Source of the DNA: Xiheimicrobium sp052034585
Lineage (GTDB): Bacteria > Myxococcota > Myxococcia > Myxococcales > Myxococcaceae
Assembly (NCBI GenBank): GCA_052034585.1
Contig: JBPOIJ010000008.1
Coordinates: 1-64,000, forward strand
Reading direction: 5' to 3'
Length of the DNA: 64,000 bases
Within the stretch, counting starts at the first letter, position 1. Each line of letters opens with the position of its first letter. A model generated the notes under the pieces. That model was not told where the DNA came from. It was given only the letters and a program-made list of their open reading frames with translations, and did no database searches. Position numbers and translations under genes: made by a program. Shown in pieces: positions 17,504-25,337 of the stretch.

Positions 17504-18577
17504 TCATTCGAAGGCCAGGTTGCGCTCGAAGTCGGCTGGGTTCGACGCGGCGGCGCGCGCGGTCTCGACGGAGATGACGCCCTGCTTGTACAGCTCGCTC
17601 AGGTGCTGATCGAACGACTGCATGCCGTACGTTCGGCCCTTCTCGATCGCGTCCTTCAGCTGCGGGGTGCGCGTCGGGTCGAGGATGTATTCCTGGATCG
17701 TCTTGGTCTGGACGAGGATCTCCATCGCCAGCGCCATCGACTGACCGTCTGCGCGTGGGAGCAGCCGCTGCCCGACGGTGGCCTTGAGCGCTTCCGACAG
17801 CCGCCCGCGCACTGCCGCGTGCTCGTCGCCAGGGAAGAAGGAGAGGAGCCGCTGCACCGTCTTGATCGCGTCGGTGGTGTGAACGGTGGACATCACCAGG
17901 TGGCCCGTCTCGGCGGCCTTCAGCGCGATGTCGACGGTCTCGTGATCGCGCATCTCTCCCACGAGGATCACGTCCGGGTCTTGCCGGAGCGCCGAGCGCA
18001 TCGCCGAGGCGAAGTCGGCGGTGTCGTAGCCGATCTCCCGCTGCGAGATGCTCGAGCGGATGTTGCGGTGCATGAACTCGATCGGGTCTTCGATGGTGAG
18101 GATGTGCACCGAGTCGTTGCGGTTGATGTGATCGACCATCGCCGCGAGGGTGGTCGACTTGCCAGCGCCGGTCGCGCCCGTCACCAGCACGAGGCCGCGC
18201 TCGTTCGAGGCGATCGTCTTCATGATCGGCGGCAGGGAGAGCGACTCGAGCGTCGGCACCTCGGTGGGAATCACGCGCAAGACGCACGCGAGCGAGCCAC
18301 GCTGCCGGTAGACGTTCACGCGGAAGCGCGCGACGCCGGCCAAGGTGTACGAGGTGTCGTATTCCTGCAGGGTGTCGATCTGCTGCGCCATCGCCGGGTT
18401 CGAGATCACGTTCTGCGCGATCTGCCGGGTGTGGGTGGGCCCGAGCTTGTCTCCCTTGATCGGTCGCAGCATGCCGGCGACTCGGAAGGTGGGCGGGTCT
18501 CCGGGCCGGAAATGAACGTCGGACGCGCCGTTTTGAACGCCGTACGTCAACAGCTTGTTCATCGTCGTCGCGTCCAC
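17504..18577 (-). CDS. PilT/PilU-family type IV pilus retraction ATPase
   Basis: A 357-residue hexameric motor ATPase that powers pilus retraction at the inner membrane. The N-terminal PAS-like domain (about 1-110, beginning LLTYGVQNGASDVHFRPG) is followed by the RecA-like domain. That domain has Walker A GATGAGKST, an Asp-box (TIEDPIEF), Walker B DPDVILVGEMRD and a His-box (TGHLVMSTVHTTDA). The C-terminus lacks the AIRNLIRE motif typical of PilT and instead reads LKDAIEKGRTYGMQSFD, closer to PilU/PilT2-type paralogs. The GTG at 18577 is preceded by AGAGG; an ATG at 18562 is an alternative. No other pilus genes lie nearby. Confidence 0.92.
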   Translation of the reverse strand: MDATTMNKLLTYGVQNGASDVHFRPGDPPTFRVAGMLRPIKGDKLGPTHTRQIAQNVISNPAMAQQIDTLQEYDTSYTLAGVARFRVNVYRQRGSLACVLRVIPTEVPTLESLSLPPIMKTIASNERGLVLVTGATGAGKSTTLAAMVDHINRNDSVHILTIEDPIEFMHRNIRSSISQREIGYDTADFASAMRSALRQDPDVILVGEMRDHETVDIALKAAETGHLVMSTVHTTDAIKTVQRLLSFFPGDEHAAVRGRLSEALKATVGQRLLPRADGQSMALAMEILVQTKTIQEYILDPTRTPQLKDAIEKGRTYGMQSFDQHLSELYKQGVISVETARAAASNPADFERNLAFE

Positions 18578-18643
18578 TCGAACCTCTGGGCGGCAACCCG
18601 AAAGCGGGCGCGGCGATTAGACCCGAGACGCGAGGACAGCCGT

Positions 18644-18686
18644 GGAAAAAAGCGAAGGCCCGGTCTCCTGCAGGGAGAACCGGGCC
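18644..18686 (-). terminator. Rho-independent terminator of the cold-shock gene
   Basis: Read on the minus strand, a GC-rich hairpin (arms at 18657-18668 and 18673-18686 with one bulge, TGCA-type loop) is followed within a few bases by a run of six T (18645-18650). It lies 56 bases past the cold-shock stop and before the pilT-like start, separating the two transcripts. Confidence 0.85.
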
Positions 18687-18741
18687 CCGACGCCGACGAT
18701 TTTCGAGAGACGGGGCGCGCTGCCCACATCTCCTCACGCGC

Positions 18742-18945
18742 TCAGGCGGCCTTGACGTTCTGCGCCTGCAGCCCCTTCGGCCCGCGCGCGACCTCGAAGG
18801 TCACTCGCTGCCCCTCGGCCAACGTCCGGAAGCCGTCCATCTGAATGGCCGTGTGGTGGCAGAACACGTCCTCACCACCACCGTCCTGCACCAGGAAGCC
18901 AAAGCCCTTCGCGTCGTTGAACCACTTCACCGTTCCAGTTGCCAT
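18742..18945 (-). CDS. Cold-shock domain protein (CspA family)
   Basis: A 67-residue single cold-shock domain protein that binds single-stranded nucleic acid in the cytoplasm and acts as an RNA chaperone. It starts MATGTVKWFND and has RNP1 KGFGFL. RNP2 reads DVFCHH rather than the usual VFVHF, so a Cys and an extra His replace hydrophobic residues on the binding surface. Length and C-terminal GPKGLQAQNV are standard. The ATG at 18945 has GGAG about 11 bases upstream. Up to 245 bases precede it before the divergent gene, room for the long leader often seen in cold-shock genes. A clear terminator follows. Confidence 0.95.
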   Translation of the reverse strand: MATGTVKWFNDAKGFGFLVQDGGGEDVFCHHTAIQMDGFRTLAEGQRVTFEVARGPKGLQAQNVKAA

Positions 18946-19190
18946 GCTGACTGATCTCCAGTTCATGCGAGGCGAAGCGACGTGCTCACCTCGGTCCCCC
19001 CACGGAAGACGGCCGAACCCTAGCGAAAACGGATCGGCGAGATCCACCACCCCTCGGTCGATCTTCGGACGTTCGTCAGCGCGAGCGAACGGCGGCTCGG
19101 CGGCTCCACGACACGAGTCAGGCAGTTTCGGCTGCGTCGCCTCGAACGACTCCCTACCGTGACGGCCTCAACTCAGCCCAAGGAGGGGCC

Positions 19191-19532
19191 ATGGCAGCGA
19201 AGAAGAAGACCAAGAAGAGCGTCGCGGCGGATCGTGCACGGGTGTCGAGCGAGGGGCACGAGGTCGCCTACGTCGCGAAGAAGCACGGCGTCGACGAGGC
19301 GGTGGTGAAGCGCATCATCAAGCGCGTGGGAAACTCACGGGTCGCGGTCGAGAAGGCCATCGCCTCGTTCAAGAAGCGCAGCACGGCGGCCGATCGCGCG
19401 ATGATCTCGAGAGAGCCGCACGAGATCTCGTACCTCGCGAAGAAGTTCGGCATCTCGAACGAGGCAGCGCTGGCCGCCGTCGAGAAGCACGGCCCCAGCC
19501 GCAAGAAGGTCGAAGCAGCGCTCGGGAAGTGA
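19191..19532 (+). CDS. Tandem DUF3606 protein
   Basis: A 113-residue basic protein made of a Lys-rich N-terminus (KKKTKKSVA) and two copies of a DUF3606-like helical module, about residues 12-62 and 66-112. Each has the pattern A-D-R-x-x-(I/V)-S-x-E-x-H-E-(V/I)-x-Y-(L/V)-A-K-K-x-G-(I/V) followed by a helix ending in VEKA. Single DUF3606 proteins are usually about 60 residues. The function of the family is unknown; the charge and fold suggest DNA or RNA association. A strong AAGGAGG lies just ahead of the ATG. It converges on the coiled-coil gene, with a long palindrome between them. Confidence 0.82.
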   Translation: MAAKKKTKKSVAADRARVSSEGHEVAYVAKKHGVDEAVVKRIIKRVGNSRVAVEKAIASFKKRSTAADRAMISREPHEISYLAKKFGISNEAALAAVEKHGPSRKKVEAALGK

Positions 19533-19545
19533 TGAGCCCAAAGCG

Positions 19546-19611
19546 CAGTCGACTCGAGCGCGGGTTCAGCCCTGCGTCGCCAGACAGCGAGGCGCACGCT
19601 CGAGTCGACTG
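19546..19611. repeat. Perfect 15-bp inverted repeat with structured loop
   Basis: The arm cagtcgactcgagcg at 19546-19560 is matched exactly by its reverse complement at 19597-19611. The 36-base loop can form an inner stem (tgcg..tcgc with gcga..gcgca). It sits between two convergent genes. There is no T tract on either side, so it may be a bidirectional structured terminator or 3'-end stabiliser rather than a classical one. Confidence 0.8.
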
Positions 19612-19647
19612 AGCCGTGTCGAGCCCGAGTCGGGCGGGGCGCGGCCG

Positions 19648-20082
19648 TCACCCACCGCCGGGCAGCGGCTTGTTCGAGAGCGGGTCCTCGGCCATCGAGG
19701 CGTGCGTCTCGGCCCGGACCTCGGCGTGAAAGGCCTCGTACTCGCGGCGCTCGACGAGCTCCATGCGATCGAGGGCGAACTCGAGCTGGGCGCGCGCCTT
19801 CACCAGCTGCTTCTTGGAGTCGTCCACCAGCGTGCTGAGCGCGAGGAACTCCTTGGCTTCGTCGCCCTTCACCCCGCCTTCGCGGAGCTGGGTGATGCGA
19901 TCTTCGGCGCCCGAGATCGTCTGTTCGAGGGCGTCGACCTCGGTCTGCTTCTCGAACGCGAGCTTCTGTGCCGACGACTTGAGCCGATCGAGCCCAGCGC
20001 GTGCACCGCTCGCGTGCCGGGTCGCCCGGGCCTGCGCCGCGAGGTGTTGCATCTGCAAGATCAGTTCGTCCGCCGACGCCAT
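19648..20082 (-). CDS. Predicted coiled-coil protein, 144 residues
   Basis: A soluble, highly charged, almost entirely helical protein. Heptad-like stretches run from about residue 25 to 115 (LKSSAQKLAFEKQTEV; LVDDSKKQLVKARAQLEFALDRMEL), with a Gly-containing break at EGGVKGDEAKEF. There is no signal peptide, membrane segment or catalytic motif. GAGGAG lies 8 bases ahead of the ATG. I do not recognise a family; its size and helix layout resemble small scaffold or structural proteins. It stands 117 bases beyond the end of sucB, on the same strand. Confidence 0.75.
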   Translation of the reverse strand: MASADELILQMQHLAAQARATRHASGARAGLDRLKSSAQKLAFEKQTEVDALEQTISGAEDRITQLREGGVKGDEAKEFLALSTLVDDSKKQLVKARAQLEFALDRMELVERREYEAFHAEVRAETHASMAEDPLSNKPLPGGG

Positions 20083-20199
20083 GGGAGCTCCTCGAGATCG
20101 TTCGCCGCGGGTCGAGGTTCTCCCGAATCGGGAGCCGATGTCGACCGAAGATGCTCACGTCGCCAGCGGTGCCCGATTGCTCCGCTGATCGAGCAGGGC

Positions 20200-21408
20200 T
20201 CAGATCTCGAGGAGAATCCGCTCGGGGTCCTCGATGCAGTCCTTGATCCGCACCAGGAACTGCACCGCCTCGCGCCCGTCGATCAACCGGTGATCGTACG
20301 AGAGCGCCAGATACATGATCGGGCGAATGACGACCTGCCCATCACGCACCACCGGCCGCTCGACGATGTTGTGCATCCCGAGGATGCCGGTCTGCGGCGG
20401 GTTCAAGATCGGGGTCGAGAGCATCGAGCCGAAGATGCCGCCGTTGGTGATGCTGAAGGTGCCGCCCTGCAGCTCCGCGAGGGTCAGCTTGTCGGACTTG
20501 GCGCGGGCGCCGAAGTCGGAGATCACCTTCTCGAGCTCGGCCATCGACTTCTGATCCGCGTCGCGAATGATCGGCACCACCAGCCCACGGCTGCCCGACA
20601 CCGCGATGCCGATGTCGTAGTAGTGGTGGAAGATCACCTCTTCGCCGTCGACGAAGGCGTTGACCGCGGGGAAGGTCTTGAGCGCCTCGATGGCGGCCTT
20701 CACGAAGAAGCTCATGAAGCCGAGCTTCACGCCGTGTTTCTTCTCGAACTTCTCCTGGTACTGCTTGCGGAGCGCCATCACCCCGCTCATGTCGACCTCG
20801 TTGAAGGTCGTGAGAATGGCGGCGTTCGACTGGGCCTGGAGCAGGCGCTCGGCGACCCGCTTGCGCAAGGGCGTCATCCGCACCCGCTCTTCACCGCGCG
20901 GGCCGACGGGCACGTTGAGGGTGGTCGACGGCGCGCTCACCGGCGCCTGGGTGCTCACCGCTGGCGTCGACGCCGCCTTGAGCACGTCGTCCTTCATGAT
21001 GCGGCCGTTGGTGCCCGAGCCCTGCACCTTCGAGGGGTCGACTCCGGTGGCCGCCGCGACGTTGCGAGCGACCGGCGTCATCGAAGGCGCGGAAGACTGA
21101 ACCACTGCGGCGGCGGGAGTCTGCACGGCGGCGGGCGGCGCGACGGCCGCAGCGGGCTTCACGCTCACCGCGCCGGGTGAGAGCTTGGCGAGCACGTCGC
21201 CGATCTTCACCTTGGTGCCTTCGGTGACCGAGATGGCCTCGATGGTGCCGGCCTCGGGGGCCTGCACGTCGATCGTCACCTTGTCGGTCTCGAGCATCGC
21301 GACGGGCTCGTCGACCGCGACGGGATCTCCGACCTTCTTGTGCCACTTGCCGACGATGGCTTCGGTGATCGACTCGCCCAGCGTCGGCACTTTGATCTCA
21401 ACGGACAT
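20200..21408 (-). CDS. sucB: Dihydrolipoyllysine succinyltransferase, E2 of 2-oxoglutarate dehydrogenase
   Basis: The 402-residue E2 core of the 2-oxoglutarate dehydrogenase complex transfers succinyl groups to CoA in the TCA cycle. Domain order is a lipoyl domain (1-78, lipoyl-lysine in ETDKVTI), an Ala/Pro/Val-rich hinge, an E3/E1-binding domain (about 118-155: ARNVAAATGVDP, GTNGRIMKDDV), another linker, and the catalytic domain (about 175-402). The active-site His lies in SYDHRLIDGREA near the C-terminus. Its start lies 11 bases inside the end of sucA, so the two are translated together. The E3 gene (lpd) is not in the window. Confidence 0.97.
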   Translation of the reverse strand: MSVEIKVPTLGESITEAIVGKWHKKVGDPVAVDEPVAMLETDKVTIDVQAPEAGTIEAISVTEGTKVKIGDVLAKLSPGAVSVKPAAAVAPPAAVQTPAAAVVQSSAPSMTPVARNVAAATGVDPSKVQGSGTNGRIMKDDVLKAASTPAVSTQAPVSAPSTTLNVPVGPRGEERVRMTPLRKRVAERLLQAQSNAAILTTFNEVDMSGVMALRKQYQEKFEKKHGVKLGFMSFFVKAAIEALKTFPAVNAFVDGEEVIFHHYYDIGIAVSGSRGLVVPIIRDADQKSMAELEKVISDFGARAKSDKLTLAELQGGTFSITNGGIFGSMLSTPILNPPQTGILGMHNIVERPVVRDGQVVIRPIMYLALSYDHRLIDGREAVQFLVRIKDCIEDPERILLEI

Positions 21409-24244
21409 TCGTTCCTCGCGTCAGCGCTTCTTCGACCAGCAGCTTCTGCTCGTATTGGTGTGTCGACAAGAAACCAGTGGCGGGGCTCGCCGATTCGGGG
21501 CGGCCCGCGTAGCTCACCTTCGGGTGGTTGGGCAGCTCCTGGGCGAGCTTCATCAGCGGCTCCAGCATGTAGCGCCACGCGCCGCCGTTCTTCGGCTCTT
21601 CTTGCACCCAGACGATCTCGCGGAGCTGGCTGAAGGACTTGAGGAGCGTGCGCAGCTCGTCGTCCGGCAGCGGGTAGAGCTGCTCGAGCCGGGCCACGTG
21701 CACGGTGAAGTCCTTGAGCGCGTCGCGGCGGTGGGCGACGTCGAAGTACACCTTGCCGCTGCAGAGCAGGAGCCGCTGCACGGCCTGCGAGCGCACGTCG
21801 ACGTTCGGGTCGACGATCAGCCGTTGGTAGGTGCCGTGGGTGAACTCGCTCCAGGCGCTCGCCGCCTCGGGCATGCGCAGCAACGACTTGGGCGTCATCA
21901 CCACCAACGGCTTGCGAATCGTGCGCAGGGCCTGCCGGCGGAGCAGGTGGAAGATCTGCGCCGCGCTCGTCGGGTAGCAGACCTGCAGGTTGTCTTCGGC
22001 GGCGAGCTCGAGGAAGCGCTCGAGGCGCGCCGAGGAGTGCTCGGGGCCGGCGCCTTCGTAGCCATGCGGCAACAGCAGCACGAGCCCGCTCATTCGTTTC
22101 CACTTGTCCTCACTCGCGGCGAGGAACTGGTCGATCATCACCTGGGCGTTGTTGGCGAAGTCGCCGAACTGGGCCTCCCAGACGACCAGCGCGTCCGGGT
22201 AGTCGAGCGAGTAGCCGTACTCGAAGGCCATGCAGCCCATCTCCGAGAGCGGGCTGTTCACCACCAGCGCCTTGCCCGGGCCGAACTGGCCGAGCGGGAA
22301 CGCCTGGCGACCGGTCTTCTGATCGTGCAGCACGGCCTGGCGGTGCGCGAAGGTGCCGCGCTCGGTGTCCTGGCCCGAGACGCGAACGTTGAGGCCCTGG
22401 GTGAGGAGCGAGGCGTACGCGAGCATCTCGCCGGTGCCCCAGTTGATCAGCGCGCGCTCGGCGATCATCTCCTGCCGCGCCGCGATGACGCCCTTCTGGA
22501 CGTTCGGGTGGAGCGTGAAGCCAGCCGGCGTCTCTGCGAGCGGCCCGAGGATCGCCTTGAGCTGCTCGAGGCCAAGGCCGGTGGTGACCTGCGGGGTGTC
22601 CTTGTCGGCGCCACCGACGTAGCGCGCCCACACGCCGAGCAGATGGCTCGGGTCTTTCACCAGCGTGCTGCCGGCGCCCTTCGAGCGGCTGAAGGCCTCG
22701 ACGAACTTCGCGTTGGCCTCGTCCAGCACCGTCTTCGCGTCTGCGTCGGTGAGCCGGCCATTGCCGACGAGCTCCTTGGCGTAGATGGCGCGCACGGTCG
22801 GCTTCTGATCGATGACCGCGTACATCTTCGGCTGAGTGAAGCGCGGCTCGTCGCCTTCGTTGTGGCCGTACTTGCGGTAGCAGACGAGGTCGATCACCAC
22901 GTCGGTGTGGAAGGTCTGCCGGTACTCGGCGGCCAGCCGCATCACGTGCACGCAGGCTTCGACGTCCTCTCCGTTGACGTGGAAGATGGGGATGTCGAGC
23001 ATCTGCGCCTGGCCGGTGCAGTAGAGCGGCGTGCGGCCCTGCGCGGCCTCGGTCGTGTAGCCGACCTGGTTGTTGATGATGAGGTTGATGGTGCCGCCGG
23101 TGTCGTAGGCGTCGAGCCCGCCCAGGTTGAGCACCTCGGCGATGAGCCCCTGGCCGGCGAAGGCCGAGTCTCCATGAATGACGAAGGGGACGATCGCGTG
23201 GCGCGCCTGCTCGCGGTTGCCGAGCCGATCTTGTTTGGCGCGGACGCGGCCCTCGACGACGGGGTGCACGAAGCCCAGGTGCGAGGGGTTGAACGCCATC
23301 GAGAGGTGCAGCTTCTTCCCGAGGGCCGTCGCGTAGTCGCTCGAGTACCCCATGTGGTACTTCACGTCGCCGCGGTTCAGGTACTTCGACGGGTCGGCCG
23401 GGCCGGCGATCTCGGCGAAGATCTCCTCCGCCGGCTTGCCGAGGATGTTGGCGAGCACGTTGAGGCGGCCGCGGTGGGCCATGCCGAAGACGACCTCCTT
23501 CATCCCCAGCTCGCCGCCCAGCTCGAGGAACTCCTGAATCATCGCCAGCTGCACCTCGCCGCCCTCGGCCGAGAAGCGCTTCTGCCCCTGGAACTTGGTG
23601 TGAATCGTGTGCTCGAAGGCCTCGGCCTCGGCGAGCTTCTTGAGCATGCGCCGCTGCTCGGCGAGGGAGAACTCGGTCACGTTCTCGCAGTGCTCCATGC
23701 GCCGCAACAGCCAGCGCCGCCGCTCGGAGTTGTACAGGTGCGCGTACTCGACGCCGATGTGCCGGCAGTAGGTGTTGCGCATGCGCTCGACGAGGCGCTT
23801 CAAGGGCACGCGCGGCTCGTCGAAGGCGAGGCTCGGGTCGACCAGGCTCGAGAGCTCTCCGTCGGAGAAGTGGCTGTTCGACACCATGCCGGCGTCGGCG
23901 ACGTGATCGAGCGGCGGGCGGGGAAACCCGAGCGGATCGAGGGTGGCGGCGAGGTGCCCGCGGAGCCGGTGGCTGATCACCATCTGATCGACGCGGCTCT
24001 GGAGCGCGTACGCCTCCGACCCGCCCGACGCCTGCACACCGTTCTTCCCGTTGGCGTGTCCGTTCTTCGGCCGGCGCAGCTCGAGGCCGTCGATCACGAG
24101 GGGCTTGCCCTCGCGGCCAAGAGAGGTGAAGAGGTCACGCCAGCTGGGTTCGACGCTGTTCGGGTCGGCGAGGTACCGGGCGTACTGGGCTTCGAGAAAG
24201 TCGACGTTGGCGCCAGTGAGGAAGGAATCGGTGACTGAAGGCAT
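21398..24244 (-). CDS. sucA: 2-oxoglutarate dehydrogenase E1 component
   Basis: This 948-residue thiamine-diphosphate enzyme decarboxylates 2-oxoglutarate. The N-terminal docking segment (FLEAQYARYLADPNSVEPSW) is followed by the E1 fold: HRLRGHLAATLDPLG near 95, RFSAEGGE near 225, GMAHRGRLNVLANI, NPSHLGFVHPVVEG, and the TPP/Mg region GGTINLIINNQVGYTT. The pyrimidine-binding half has SGQDTERGTFAHR, FEYGYSLD, VVWEAQFGDF and PHGYEGAGPEHSS. Length is standard for bacterial SucA, without the fused E2-like domain of actinobacterial forms. It overlaps sucB by 11 bases. Its ATG is directly opposite the likely start of the divergent outer-membrane protein gene. Confidence 0.97.
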   Translation of the reverse strand: MPSVTDSFLTGANVDFLEAQYARYLADPNSVEPSWRDLFTSLGREGKPLVIDGLELRRPKNGHANGKNGVQASGGSEAYALQSRVDQMVISHRLRGHLAATLDPLGFPRPPLDHVADAGMVSNSHFSDGELSSLVDPSLAFDEPRVPLKRLVERMRNTYCRHIGVEYAHLYNSERRRWLLRRMEHCENVTEFSLAEQRRMLKKLAEAEAFEHTIHTKFQGQKRFSAEGGEVQLAMIQEFLELGGELGMKEVVFGMAHRGRLNVLANILGKPAEEIFAEIAGPADPSKYLNRGDVKYHMGYSSDYATALGKKLHLSMAFNPSHLGFVHPVVEGRVRAKQDRLGNREQARHAIVPFVIHGDSAFAGQGLIAEVLNLGGLDAYDTGGTINLIINNQVGYTTEAAQGRTPLYCTGQAQMLDIPIFHVNGEDVEACVHVMRLAAEYRQTFHTDVVIDLVCYRKYGHNEGDEPRFTQPKMYAVIDQKPTVRAIYAKELVGNGRLTDADAKTVLDEANAKFVEAFSRSKGAGSTLVKDPSHLLGVWARYVGGADKDTPQVTTGLGLEQLKAILGPLAETPAGFTLHPNVQKGVIAARQEMIAERALINWGTGEMLAYASLLTQGLNVRVSGQDTERGTFAHRQAVLHDQKTGRQAFPLGQFGPGKALVVNSPLSEMGCMAFEYGYSLDYPDALVVWEAQFGDFANNAQVMIDQFLAASEDKWKRMSGLVLLLPHGYEGAGPEHSSARLERFLELAAEDNLQVCYPTSAAQIFHLLRRQALRTIRKPLVVMTPKSLLRMPEAASAWSEFTHGTYQRLIVDPNVDVRSQAVQRLLLCSGKVYFDVAHRRDALKDFTVHVARLEQLYPLPDDELRTLLKSFSQLREIVWVQEEPKNGGAWRYMLEPLMKLAQELPNHPKVSYAGRPESASPATGFLSTHQYEQKLLVEEALTRGTNVR

Positions 24245-24938
24245 GCGACGGTCCTTTTATTCGGAGCGCCAGAGCCGCTCCACGATTCGTTGTGTCCTGA
24301 TGGGCTTGCTCGTGCTGTCGAGTTCTGCCCTGGCGGATCCCCCCAAGTTCTCTCAGGGCGGGTTTCTCTTCAGCATCATGTATGGCCCCGGTTTCTGGGG
24401 TTTCAACCGAACCTTGCTGGCGAGCCAGGTGGGCGACGCGAACGCCGACTTGTTCATCACCGACGCGGTGACCGGCCACACCCCGGCGCTGAGGGCCTCC
24501 TACAACATCATGGGGCACGCCTCGCTCGGAGTGGACTTCACCGCCACCGGTTGGGACATCACCACGCCCGATCGCGGCGGGGCGGGCTTCCTCACCGGCT
24601 TCGTGGCCTGGCACCCGCTCGAGTTGGTGTGGATGAAGAAGGAGACCCGGCCGATCGGCCTCGACGTGAACACGATGTTCGGCGTCGGCTACGGCATCAT
24701 GGGCGAGCACCGCGGGATGGACGGCCTGGTGCTCCAATGGGGGTTCAACGCCGACTACTTCTTCGCGCGCTACTTCGCGGCGGGCCTCTTCGTGAAGGGC
24801 ACCTTCCTCATGTGGGACAAGTTCTACCTCGACTACTACGGGCGCGATCAGCCGGGGAACACCGTGCAGGCGCCGAAGGGCTCGGGCGGCTCCTTCTGGA
24901 CGATGGGCATCTCGCTCACCTTCCGCGCCGGCGACTGA
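24243..24938 (+). CDS. Outer-membrane beta-barrel-like protein
   Basis: A protein of about 231 residues with a signal sequence ending in ALA before DPPKF. Alternating aromatic/small-residue strands suggest a small beta-barrel (FSIMYGPGFWGF, ALRASYNIMGHASLGVD, FGVGYGIMGEHR, FWTMGISLTFRAGD at the end). The ATG at 24243 gives an N-region with the Arg residues expected of a signal peptide. The only other in-frame start, ATG 24300, leaves none. The chosen start overlaps the divergent sucA start codon by two bases, which is unusual and leaves the promoter inside sucA. Function unknown. Confidence 0.72.
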   Translation: MRRSFYSERQSRSTIRCVLMGLLVLSSSALADPPKFSQGGFLFSIMYGPGFWGFNRTLLASQVGDANADLFITDAVTGHTPALRASYNIMGHASLGVDFTATGWDITTPDRGGAGFLTGFVAWHPLELVWMKKETRPIGLDVNTMFGVGYGIMGEHRGMDGLVLQWGFNADYFFARYFAAGLFVKGTFLMWDKFYLDYYGRDQPGNTVQAPKGSGGSFWTMGISLTFRAGD

Positions 24939-24957
24939 GAAGGCACTTCGGAGCGGC

Positions 24958-25188
24958 TCAGCGAGCCTTCTCGGCCCGCGCCTTGACCACCGTCGCCACC
25001 ATCGCCTTCGTCGCGTCGTCCCAGGGAGCGCTCGCGAAGGCGAGCCGCGCGAAACTCTCGGCCGAGCTCAGGTTGCCGGCGGCAAAGAGCGTGCGCGCCT
25101 GCTCGAGATAGAAGGCCGCCTTTCCTCCGCGGCTGTCGGGAATGCGGCTGGCTTGGTGGGGAAGCGGCGTCGGACGTGAGGCGTTCAT
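24958..25188 (-). CDS. Small helical (TPR-like) protein, 76 residues
   Basis: A short protein whose second half resembles a single TPR hairpin (AAFYLEQARTLFAAGNLSSAESFARLAF), followed by a helix rich in Ala, Lys and Arg. There is no signal peptide. The ATG at 25188 is the natural start. It is convergent with the preceding outer-membrane-like gene, ending 20 bases away. A longer overlapping frame at 24848-25255 reads as an arginine-rich shadow and was not used. Function unknown. Confidence 0.6.
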   Translation of the reverse strand: MNASRPTPLPHQASRIPDSRGGKAAFYLEQARTLFAAGNLSSAESFARLAFASAPWDDATKAMVATVVKARAEKAR

Positions 25189-25269
25189 CGCTCGAGACGC
25201 CTGAGCAAGAAGGAAGCCGCCGATGCGAGCGACGCGTCCACTGGGACGCCGACATGTCGGTGAACTTCA

Positions 25270-25305
25270 GCTGTCGCGAAACGAGACGTCCGTTCTCGCG
25301 ACAGC
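25270..25305. terminator. Long GC-rich hairpin between two minus-strand genes
   Basis: Arms gctgtcgcga (25270-25279) and tcgcgacagc (25296-25305) pair perfectly, and aacg/cgtt extends the stem past a one-base bulge, leaving a loop of about 7 bases. It lies 32 bases after the stop of the sigma54-activator gene (minus strand). No long T run follows on that strand; a mixed T-rich stretch (ctttcattctt) follows on the plus strand. Confidence 0.6.
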
Positions 25306-25337
25306 TTTCATTCTTGAAAGGCGCCGCGCGACTGCAA

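Noticed and set aside
21185..24238. A 1,017-codon open frame on the plus strand
   Set aside because: It is antisense to sucA/sucB and has shadow-type composition.
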